From Reticulitermes lucifugus (Eukaryota; Arthropoda; Insecta; Blattodea; Rhinotermitidae): a stretch of 22,831 bases of DNA. A program made the translations under genes and the position numbers. Where the stretch lies: positions 1 to 22,831 of the forward strand of contig JAKCWW010009874.1 of assembly GCA_026260175.1 (NCBI GenBank), written 5' to 3'. The notes under the pieces were generated by a model that saw only the letters and a list, made by a program, of their open reading frames with translations, had not been told where the DNA came from and searched no databases. Of the stretch, positions 1 to 10,300 are shown piece after piece. Numbering within the stretch: position 1 is the first letter of the stretch; each line of letters starts with the position of its first letter.

Positions 1-264
1 CGCCGGATCTCAGTCCCTGTGACTTCTTTTTATTCCCCCGGCTCAAAAACCACTTGAAAGGGCTCCATTTTGGTACTTTGGATAATATCCAGAAGAGCGT
101 AACCGACGAGCTGAAAGGTATTCCAGCAGAAGCCTTCCAGCACTGCTACGAACAATGGAAACAACGCCTCCGTCGCTGTGTGAAGGGGATAACCTTGATT
201 TGTAAAAAGAATAAAATTCATGGTTAAAAGAAAATCAGTCTCATTACTTTTCTACCACACCTCG
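1..264 (+). mobile_element. mariner-like transposon, 3' end
   Basis: Frame 3-227 encodes the last 74 residues of a mariner transposase. It starts PDLSPCDFFLFPRLKNHLKG, holding the third catalytic Asp, and continues through TDELKGIPAEAFQHCYEQW to a TAA at 225-227 without any interruption. A 3' terminal repeat follows, ending tctaccacacctcg, then TA at 265-266 as the presumed target duplication. The left part of the element is outside the window. It lies in the TM9SF2 intron upstream of the first visible exon. Confidence 0.85.
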
Positions 265-1252
265 TATATCATGGCATGTGCTGTTGAGTTGGTTAATGAT
301 TACAAACCAGATCCACATATGTAGTTTGCTTTGACAGTGTGCTAATTCTGTAATTGTGTAATTCTAGAAAAATTTTTTCTGTGGCCTGCAACTGGAAACT
401 GAAATGTGGCCAGCAAGTATTAGTAAAACGACACACGAAGTAGCAGAAGTGCTGCATAATTATGCTAATACATAGCATTGATAGTTCATGTTAAAGTAAT
501 GTGTAGCATATTTGAACTCAACATAGTGAAAGTAACAGAAAATGGAGAATCTGCATAATGTGGAGCTTTTATAATATGTATTTTTCACAAAATATTCTGA
601 GAGTGATGAAATCAAGAAGATTGATCTATGTGGAAAAGAAGTATGTGATTGTAATTGGGAAACCTGAAGGGAAGCAATTACTTGGGAGGCCTTGGTATAT
701 TTGAGAGATTCCTAAAGAAGAGAATGTAAGCATGTGGACTGGATTGATCTTGTTCTTGTGAATTCGATAGTGAAGCACGGGGTTCTATAAAGGGCAGGAA
801 TTTCTTGACCAGCTAAGCAACTATAGGCTTCCCAAGAATAAGTTGTCTGCATTATAGCTGGTATTATAGAAGTCATGAAGAAAGATCAGTCCTGCAAGTA
901 AAATGTTAACATTTCCTGCTGTTAGAGCAATTCAGGTAACGTGTGGCCACGTCGTGAATCCTGTTCATTTAAGATGATATAAGGGAAGGTGGCAGAAAGT
1001 GCTTGTGGCGTGTATGAAAGCATTATCCAAGGTTTGTATGGAAGGATTATGAAACCACAAAATCACAGTCAGGATAGCTTGTTGTCTGCGTAGGATGTCA
1101 TGAATATTAAGATTGAGTGCTGCATTGTCATTTTTGGTATTTGGAATTTGAATTTAGTTGTGAAATATGTTTAGGCTACCTTTGTATGGACGGCATTCAG
1201 CCTATCAGTAAACAAGGCTTATCAAGGAATGAACACCATTATTTCTTTACAG
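265..1252. other. Intronic sequence before first visible TM9SF2 exon
   Basis: Apart from LINE tail A, I see nothing in 265-589 and 856-1252 except AT-rich sequence. No splice-bounded segment encodes the expected preceding TM9SF2 residues. The polypyrimidine tract and acceptor of exon a are at the right edge. Confidence 0.6.
590..855 (+). mobile_element. LINE 3' tail, decayed (copy A)
   Basis: Fragments in shifting frames recall the C-terminal tail of an arthropod non-LTR retrotransposon ORF2: IKSRRLIYVEK, then GKPEGKQLLGRPW, then MWTGLIL (from a DWIDLAQ-like segment). The 3' sequence aattcgatagtgaag...ggaatttcttgaccagctaagcaa matches the ends of the copies at 6760-6860 and 7830-7930. There are several stops. 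Only the 3' end is present, as expected for 5'-truncated LINE insertions. Confidence 0.65.
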
Positions 1253-1388
1253 ATTGAGTTCATGCAAAATGAGCCTTGTCAGTTCTTATGCAAAAAATCG
1301 TACAAGGCACAAGACAAGAATGCAGAGGCAAAACTGCTTTTGCTTAAAAAGGGCATGAGTCTTAATTATCAACACCACTGGATTGTTG
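1253..1388 (+). CDS. TM9SF2: TM9SF2 exon a: luminal domain, Cys-rich part to QHHWIV
   Basis: The acceptor is atttctttacag and the donor is G|gtaagt. The exon enters in phase 0 and encodes 45 codons plus one base. It starts [17 protein letters not shown], equivalent to the vertebrate segment that ends in the conserved CxxxC-like pair, and ends LNYQHHWIV. The leftover G joins AT of the next exon to make the Asp of '[11 protein letters not shown]'. The exon before it should end in a segment like ERI-PSPYK. No such exon lies between 265 and 1252, so it is upstream of the window. Confidence 0.93.
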
Positions 1389-4300
1389 GTAAGTAGTGTA
1401 TTGGAACTTGTGACCATAAACTTGATAGTGTGATCATCCCCTGCCATTACTGATGATATTTTTCTTTGTGTCTGTGTTTATATCTCTTTGGTGGTAGTCG
1501 CTGTTCAGTGTACTCAGCTTTCCTGCTTTTGAATTCTCATTCTTGTGACTATACTCTGGAATGCCTGAACTAACTGAAGAAGTAAACAAGTAGGCAGTGT
1601 ATATATAATGTAGCATTGTGGTGCATTTGCATAACCATTGTTGCCACAGAAAACTCAGCAGTGCATTTTGTATATTGTTGAGCTACAAGTAGTAAATTCT
1701 TTCATTCAAATAGTTGTGCTGTATCTCATTGTACATATAACCATGTCAGCAGATGATCTAAATGTGGTTGATTATTCCTGTCAGTGCATTGCTATGGAAA
1801 CATCAACAATGCAGTTTTAAAAATTGGAAATTGACTTTGCATTACATACACTTAGTTTATGCATTACAGAGAATGATGTTTGCAATTGTTATGTAACTGT
1901 CGTTATGACATAATGTGTTGTGTATTGTTACATAAGCAACTTTGTTATGTAATATATTGTTGTATACTTCAATCCTCCCTGTCATATACTTGTGGTAGAG
2001 AGGGGAAACTGTAATATACAAATAGCCCCCCCCCCCACTACATGTTGTTATCAACAGTACTTTCATAGCAACATTATGTCGCTGGCAACAACAAAACTAC
2101 TTACGTCTTCATGTAAAGTGCTCAATATTTTTGATTTCAACCAAATTTAGATTTTCTTAAAAGAGTTTCTTGGAGGTCCCCAATATTAAATTTCATGGAA
2201 ATCCATCCAGTGAGAACCAAGCTGATATGTGTGGACAGACTGTTGGATGTATGGACAGACATGATGAAGGTGATAAGCACATTTTGCGAGTATGCAAACA
2301 CACCTAAAAATGAACCAAATGTTGTGTGTGAAACAGTTATTCCCCAATGAACTGTATGAGATATGCTGTTTAACCATACACTGTATGTGTGGAGGAAGCC
2401 ACAATAGCAGCTCAGTTAGTATAGTAACTGGCCTGTGGACTGAGTGACGAGAACTGGGGTCCAATTTCTGGTGAGGGCAGAAATTGTTCTCAGTTCTCCA
2501 CTGCTTCCAGACCAGCTCTGAGGCACAAAGCTTGTGTCTAGTGGGTACTTGGGACTATTTATTGGGACTAAAGTGGAAAGGGTATGAAGCTGACCAGTCA
2601 CCTCCATTGAGTGATGAGTTTAAGAATGTGTGGAATTATACTTCACCTCCCTAATATGCCTTCATATGCCCTAATATGCTTAATTAAGTATAGACATTCA
2701 TCCTTTTTTTTGTATGTGGAGGCCAGTTATAATTATGTAGACTTACAAATTCTTTAAAATTGAATTTTAATACCATAATGCACGGTGAACAAAAAGTAAA
2801 ATTTACAAATTCTTTGTTCTGGTAGAAATATTTTTGATTTGTCTGGTGAAATATTTAAATGCTTTGTTATTATACATGTGTTGCTGTGTTGTAAAGAGGA
2901 ATAGTGATAGAGATGCTTATACAAAGTCAAAGAGGAAATCCAGTTTCTAATAAGTGGAATTTTAGTAATGTACATACTGTATTCATGAATGTCTGTATAA
3001 AAATGTGTTAATCCAACCTCACATGTTATGCTGATTGAATTAACGTACAGTATCCTTGCGAAATGTTCATGTCTGACGGTACTGAACATCATTCAGTTGT
3101 AGAGTTAGAAGTACAGAGGGCTGCATATGCCAACACCAGTTGTTGCAGTGTGCAGGCCTTTTGTAATTATTTAAGAATACCAGTCACAATTACTCACCTG
3201 ATAACTACTTACAATAATACTGCACTCTCCACCTCCACTCTCAGTTCTGGTTTTCTCATTTAACATATACAGACATTTTCTCAGTTCTGAAATCTTAGTG
3301 CACTCTATAGATTTCTTATATGCTAGTTCCACATTTATAGTTAACCACTTACTGTTCAGAAATTTCTCTGTGTTTGAGAACAGTTTAGAAATATATTAAT
3401 GTCATTCACCTCATCAAAGCACAAGGGACATTTTCTTCCTCTATCCACTCCTTTGTTCCATAAATTTCCAAATGCCTGTTCTAAACCATGATATCCCACT
3501 TTTCTTCCTAGAAGCTACCCTTACATAATGTGTTTGGTGTGTGAGTGAGTCACACCCCAGGCCACTTAAACTTGATAGTAATTGATGCTTATTGATTACT
3601 GTTAATCATATTTGCAATCCCTCAGTATCAGTTGCAGATTATAATTGACAGTTTCAGTGTTTGGGTGGAGTAGCATATGAATAATAGGGCAGCTCATCAT
3701 GTGATGGGCACACGGCTTGTATAGTAATAATCTAACTGTGTAATATCCTTGTGTTAGTGAGTGGCAGGGTTATATCTGTGTTTGCATGGTTTTGATAGAG
3801 CTTGGTTTGTGGGTGATGTCACAAATTGGGTTGTTTGGTTGTCGTAGGAGCAAAGTGACACTGGCTTGGTTAACATAGTACCACCAGGTGGCAACACATT
3901 TTTCGTTTTGATAGAGCTTGTTTTATGCATGATATCAGAGGTTTGTTGGTTTGGTTTGTATGGTTACCATGTTTTGGTGGAGTAGCATGTGAATATTAGG
4001 GCAGCTGGTTGTGTGATTCACACATGGCTGGTGGTGATGATGGTACCAGGTGATAATAATAATATCACCACTGCCACTGCTGGTGGCAACAATGATGACA
4101 ATGATAACAACATCTGATACCCACTATTGGAGTTCCTGGATTTGCATAATCATATTATGCCTTCCTGCTCACTTCTGCATTATGTTGTAGTTTCCTCTTT
4201 TCATTTGTGTATCTTTCATCACCTAGTCCTTGGTTTCCGCAGTGATAATTTTCACTTTTGATGCTGTTGTATAATTTCAGTTGTTTCTCAGACAACACAT

Positions 4301-7300
4301 GTCTGTACCACCCCACTGTATCCTAAATTTTGCTAACTTTTCATTTAGTTTTTCTTCACTTGAATCTTATCTGACTCTTCGGTTTTGGATTGTATACATC
4401 TTGTTGTTCAGATTTCTGTTATGTATGTCAAAATATGCAAGTAATATATTTTCCAGCATACTAATGAATTTTGTGTAATCCGTAATGAAAATATGGTTTG
4501 TTTCCAGATAACATGCCAGTAACATGGTGTTATCCTTTGGAAGATAATCATCAATATTGTAGTACAGGCTTCCCAATGGGTTGTTACGTCAGGGAGAATG
4601 CAGGATCACAGGACTGTGTCATTAGTGTATGTACAAACTGCATGTGTGTGTGTGAGAGAGAGAGAGATGAATATTTTGTACATATTGTATTTACACTCTA
4701 TGGGGAAATTTTCACAGCTATATTATAATTACTGATAGCAGGAAATTAAAAAATGAAGTATGATGGGTTATTAGATTTGAGGTTTTCACAGCGGTGTTGC
4801 TGAAGATTCAAGTCTTCTTGTATATGACAGAATACATCAATCTGCTGCTATATGGTGTCTAAAAATGTAGAGATTAGAAGACACAAACCTGTAATTGTAT
4901 TACGTGTTTTGTATAGGTGTGAAACTTGGCCTCTGAAAGGGAGCAAAGAACACAGACTTAGGTAGGGGTCTTTGCTTTTCTGGGATGTTACACAGCGTAT
5001 GATGGTAGTTGTTTACCGACACTTTGGGACCAATAGGCTGTCCTGAAATTTTGGTAAACAACTATCATCATAGCTGCGTGCCATCCTAGAACAGTGAAGA
5101 CCTCAACTACACTGTGGCAGAAGCCGGAAATCTTACACATACTTAGGTAATTTCAAAGTTTTATGTATGGTGGCAGCACCATGCAGTTCTTCATATGACT
5201 GAACTAAAATCACATGTGTGGTTCTAGTGGTGCTATTGCTTCTATTGTGAAGGTGCATTGTCCTTGTGACACCAGCTGCTGTGTACCTATGGATTGGGAA
5301 AGACTACAAGGAAGTTTCTTGCAGACAGACATAAGAATGTTAATAAAATTTCATGTTTTGTTGGGTAAAAGTGCGCTAGATTGTTACAAGTCATTGAAGG
5401 AAGGTTTAAGGACAAATGCTGCTTCATGTGACACTGTTGCTGATGGGTGAATGCTGTCAGGAATGACCGGGAAGAGACACATGACACCCCTTGCAGTGCA
5501 ACCCCAACAACGATGACATATGAACACCACGTGAAATGAGTGAAATCTGTTCTTGAAAGTATGTGCAGTATTTCATGCATGGTAATTGCTACAGAAGTTG
5601 GAATCTCTCCAGCAAGTATGTACTGTATCCTGACCAACAGTTTGGGGAAACGAAAAGTTTTTGCAACATGGATTCCACATTTGCTCAGCGATCAACAAAG
5701 AGCCATTGTATGTTCTCGCCACCACCTATCTGCAACATTGGAGAAATGAAGGCAGTGCATTCCTTGATTGCATTTTAATGGTTGATGAATCATGGATGCA
5801 TTCATTTGCCCCTCAGCTGAAACAACAATGCTGAATGGTGCCTTCCAATGTCATCTAGGAAGAAAATTTTGTGGCACAGTCAGGGTGCTCTGAAAGTTAT
5901 GCATGTCTTATTCTTCCGCCGAAATGGAGTTGTGCGTGACCGTCTTGTGCCAATATTTCTGGTCCCTCTTGCAGGATGAGGTTAGGCCAGCTGTTCGCCG
6001 TAAGCAACCAGAACTGCTGGAGCATAGTGTCATTTTGCTCCAGGAAAATGCAACACCTCATTGCCATTGTGATTTGCAAAATCTGGTGCAACGTTGGGGC
6101 TGGGAGGTGTTGGCACATCCTCGCTGCTGTCCACATCTTGCCCCATGTGATTGTTGGTTGTTTGCACGTGTGAAAGAACATATTCAGGGAAAATGATTTG
6201 AATCGGAAGGTGATAACAACACTGCTGTCACTGCCTCTTAACACTGAGCAAGAACAAACACAGAGCTGAAATTGATTGTTTACCATGTAGATGGGAAAAG
6301 TGTGTGGACAGTGCTGGTGATAACATTGAGTAGAGGACATATGTGTAAATATTCCAGAATATCAATAGTGTTGTTACTTGTATTTTGTTAGTACAATAAA
6401 ATCATACACAAAACTTCTGAAATGGCCCCCATAGTCTGAGAATAGGGTGCTGAGGAAAGTAATTGGACCTTAGAGGGAGGAAGTAACAGGAGGCTGGAGA
6501 AAACTGAATAATGAGGAGCTTCGTGGTTTGTACTCACTGTTATTAGGGTAATTAAATCAAGGAGGATGGGACTGGCAGGGCATGTGGCATGCATGCAAGC
6601 AAAGAGCAAGGCAGCAGAGTTTTGTTACGAAACCTGAAGGAAAGGTACCACACGAAATACCTAAGCATATACAAGAGGATAATTTTATAATAGATCTTAT
6701 AGAAATAGGATAAGAGGGTGTGGACTGGATTCATCTGATACAAGATAGGGACTGGTGTAGAGCTTTTGTTAGCACAGTAATGAAACTTGTCATCCCATAA
6801 AATATGGGGAGTTTCTTGACTAGCTGAGAAACTGTTAGATTCTCAAGAAGCCTGTGGTCCATGGAGTTAGTGAGGTAGTGAGTATGAGTTTGTATGATGG
6901 GGGTGGTTTCATGTAGCATAACCAACTTTTGTGAAAGTCTATAAACTGGTGCAAAAGTTAAGATGGGGAATCATACACACACACACACACTCATTCACTC
7001 ATGCTTACACTGTCATCATAGTGATATCATAAGTTTACTGGTTTCTTTCATCAAAGGGGGGTAGGCCAGCACTTAAATTGAAGTTGATCATGCGGATTGG
7101 TCATATTTTCAACTAAATGTACCCAATATTAGGAAAATTATATTTCAGTTGAACAAGGTGTAAGACCAGATGGCTTCAAAATTTAAGCAAATAAAATCTG
7201 ATGTGGTGAGACTTCTCATAGTGTAATGGGAAAGTAGCAGTAAGTTAATTTTAGTTTAGGTTGCTGTGTGCTGGCAGGCTGACCAACAATTTGTTTGAAA

Positions 7301-10300
7301 GTGGTGGTGAAAATTATATTTTTCATTGCATAATTTTACACTTTAGATTCAGGTTATGAATATCATGACTTCAGAATACTGAGAAATAGATGTGCTGTGC
7401 ATGAAAGAGAACGTCATTTGCATTATTTTCTGCATAATTTATAATGATAATTTTCAGCCTGACCATTTGACTACTATATTTCCTGAGGTGTAACACACTT
7501 TCAAATTTCTGCGTGTTTTGCTGATTTAGCATAAGACAGTACAAGCAGTATGAACTCCATAACTCCATTGACTACAGTAGGACACCTAGTGTGTGACATA
7601 TTTGATAGAGAAGTTGCACTGACAATAACAGATTATTCTTAGAGAGATTCCCCCTTCTCTAGGATGAGATGAGCAGGTCATGTAGCATGTATGAGGGAGA
7701 AGAGAATGCATAAATCTTTTTGGTGGGGAAACCTGCAGGAAACAGACTGCGTGGAGGAGGATAGAATTAAAAGTGGTCTTAAAGAAATATGATGGGTGTG
7801 CATGGGCTGTCTTTATCTTGCTGAGGAAAGGGACAGTTGATGGGTTTTTGTGAAAGATGTTGTACCTTTGGGTTTTGTAAATATGGGGAATTTCTTCACT
7901 ACTTGATAGAGGAACTGTTAACTCCTCAAGAAAGACTCTGGTATGTGAGGTTACTTAATTCCCCTTCTCCACTTGCTTTCATTTTGTTAGAAGTGCTGCT
8001 GGTGTTCATTAAATAGGAGTTAGTCCATTTCAGCATAAGGAAGTGAGGAAGCAAAATGATGAAAGATGAAAGCATACTGTAGCTGTCCAACTTCAGCAAT
8101 CACTCCTAGTCAGAAAGGGGGATGGGATGGATGTTTAGATTGAACTGCATTGGTACTCTGGTGTTATGCATCATTAGTGTATCTGCCCTCCATTTTATTA
8201 CTCATACTAATTATGGTTGAGGAAACATGTTAATGAAGATAATGTCATTTGTATATGCTGCTGGGCTGTTATGGGGGTTGTAGAGAATAAAGTCAAGGTT
8301 GAAGAAAGTAATACCACAGCAACAGTCTGCCAAGATCATTGACCCATGGGCTTGCTGGTCTGGTTGTCATATTGAATGCTTGTCCTATCCATGCCTTAAG
8401 CTTGGCTGGCTAGGTCTGTGTAAGCAGGAATGACAGAGAATATTAAGACTGAGATGTAATAGAGTAAACGCGTGGGTATTTGCATGTTACAAGCAGTGAA
8501 TGGCAACAACGTTATTCTTATTGGGAGCATGTGTATGCATGTAAAACTTGTATGGGCCACTTGAGGGCGAAGGCTTCAGGCTTTAAGAATGAAATGTGTG
8601 TACATACCTTAATTTGTAATTTTGGTTCTTGAGAGAGTTGTTAGAACTGAATGGAAAACAACTGGCCATATGGAACTCATAGTTATTTTGTCTGTATGTA
8701 TGAAACAAAATACTATATTTTATTAATACATGAATTGTGGTTAATGAACCAAGTTAACAAACAACTATATATAGCAAATCATTTACAAATTCATAAAAAT
8801 TCCTGTGTGCATTTTCATAACTGAGTGTGACTGTATAACGTGTATGAGGAAATGCAGTATTTTTTATCAGTGACTGGTGTAACAGTAATACATGAGGCTG
8901 GCATTCAGGATCTACCTGCTTTGATTTGTGACTTGGGACCTGCTGTCTGTCCTGGCTGATTTTTTGTGAGGCAAATGCTGGGGTATAATAAGCCACACCT
9001 GCTTTCTTCCTTGATCCTGTCACTTTGTCATTCACACTTATCCTTGAAACAACATCTCATTGATTCTGTGTGACCTCAGCAACCACTGCAGCTTCATGAA
9101 GTCTAAAGTGTATAAGGTAAGGTAAAGATGTCCGTGTGCATGCCATGAAGGCATGGTGTGGCTCCAAACATTTATAACCTCAGCAGTATGTGGGGTTGAG
9201 TGGTCAGGTTCACAACCTGGCTGTTTTATTGCATTGAAAAGAGCCCACAGTACCCATTGAAAGAGGCTGGGTGGTCCACAGAGCTGATATGCATGATTTT
9301 GAGACAAAATGACTGTTCTGCCCCTACCAGGAATTGAACCGTATTTCCTCAGACATCCTGTCAATAACCTAGTCACTATACTTGATATGCTATCCCAGCT
9401 ACCTGAAGTATGTAAAGAACTGAGAGTGTCGTGGACTTAGTCCAATGTGTAATGAGACTTCCCAGTTATTCCATGTAGTGCAGGTGATAGTTTGCTACAT
9501 TTTTTTTAATTTTGTTTAAGAAGGCTGCATTTGTGCAGAGTGTAAGAGTAGAATTGCTGTTAATATCAACTAAGGAAGAGCTAATTTTTTCAATTCTCTG
9601 TCTCTGTAATGTACTGTATTTTACTTATGTTCTTAATTATATACTATGTACACAGTCACTTCATACTCTCTAACCTTCCTGCATCTTCAGTGACCCACAT
9701 TGAATTTCACTGCTGTAGCTTTGTGTGGGGTATTTATTATGATCAAATTAAACGTGTTCAGAAAAATGCTTAAAGTAGCTTTTTTTGTTTATTGAAGTTG
9801 ATACTAATAAAGACTGATTGAAAACTGACAGTATGCATTGCTGCAATATAATGGTGCTTCTCTTAATAATGGTGTCAATTGATGTACAGTTAATAGGACT
9901 TCTTTGCTTAAAATGATAGAAGAACATGGTCTTGAAGTTCATTCAGTGTGTGGCAGAACAACCTGTACATTAAATGTCAGGATTCTTAAGTGTGCAGAAT
10001 AGTAAGTGCAAATATGAAAGAATTTAAAATTTACATTATGTTTCATACATGTTTGGAGAATTTGTGTGTGTCATATTTTGTTGTAGTTGGGCTGGTAGTG
10101 GCTCAATCACTGTAGTGGGTAGGCTGGGGCTGGATGACTGGGAAATTGGTTTCCAATTCTGTGCAATGGCAAAGATTGTGCTGTCACATTTGCATCCACA
10201 CTACCTCTGTAACCCACTCAGCCTCCTCTCCAGTATGTGCTGGGGCTCTGTGCCAGGCCTAAATTTGGCAGCATGTGATGCTGATCACATAACCTTCATG

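Larger units (their letters stand above)
1389..4507. other. TM9SF2 intron 1 (3.1 kb)
   Basis: The intron holds the C11 run, possible retroelement debris at 2110-2290, a SINE at 2405-2690 and the duplicated block at 3658-4032. I see nothing identifiable in 1389-2025, 2691-3540 or 4100-4507. The short open frames there lack splice context and recognisable protein content. Confidence 0.75.
4965..6430 (+). mobile_element. Decayed mariner-like transposon inserted in LINE, with palindromic 5' end
   Basis: The insertion is bounded by TA on both sides (…cttaggTA and TAgtctgag…), the mariner-superfamily target. The right terminus reads inward as tgggggccatttcagaag. An internal sequence from 5034 (ggctgtcctgaaattttgg) resembles that terminus and could be the original 5' terminal repeat. 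The segment to its left, 4965-5033, is then an inverted duplicate of the 5' subterminal region. The transposase pseudogene occupies 5289-6333. Confidence 0.8.
4840..6870 (+). mobile_element. LINE 3' end (copy B/C) split by a mariner insertion
   Basis: The left half, 4840-4964, encodes a LINE ORF2 segment: [15 protein letters not shown], then [19 protein letters not shown]. The right half, 6431-6870, resumes exactly where it left off: [34 protein letters not shown]-like and [15 protein letters not shown], then the family's 3' UTR (ggggagtttcttgactagctgag). The intervening 1.47 kb is a DNA transposon. The tail shows frameshifts and stops. Only the C-terminus and 3' UTR are present, so the copy was 5' truncated before it was split. 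Confidence 0.8.

Noticed and set aside
265..1252. Preceding TM9SF2 exon inside the window
   Set aside because: I looked for a donor-terminated segment ending like ERI-PSPYK and found none, so the preceding exon must be further left.
2405..2480. tRNA gene
   Set aside because: A- and B-box-like sequences are present, but no acceptor stem or anticodon arm closes, and the sequence continues into a SINE body. The same applies to 10086-10160.
2754..3092. Minus-strand open frame of 112 codons
   Set aside because: It has no recognisable domain, splice context or repeat homology, and is within the length expected by chance in 23 kb.
5897..6340. Minus-strand open frame of 147 codons
   Set aside because: It lies opposite the mariner transposase pseudogene, whose plus-strand reading matches known transposase motifs. 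The minus-strand product resembles nothing.
8754..9035. Minus-strand open frame of 93 codons
   Set aside because: The product resembles nothing I know and there is no supporting context. It sits in an intron of a gene on the other strand.
9038..9376. Minus-strand open frame of 112 codons
   Set aside because: It overlaps the SINE at 9112-9404, and its composition is explained by that repeat.
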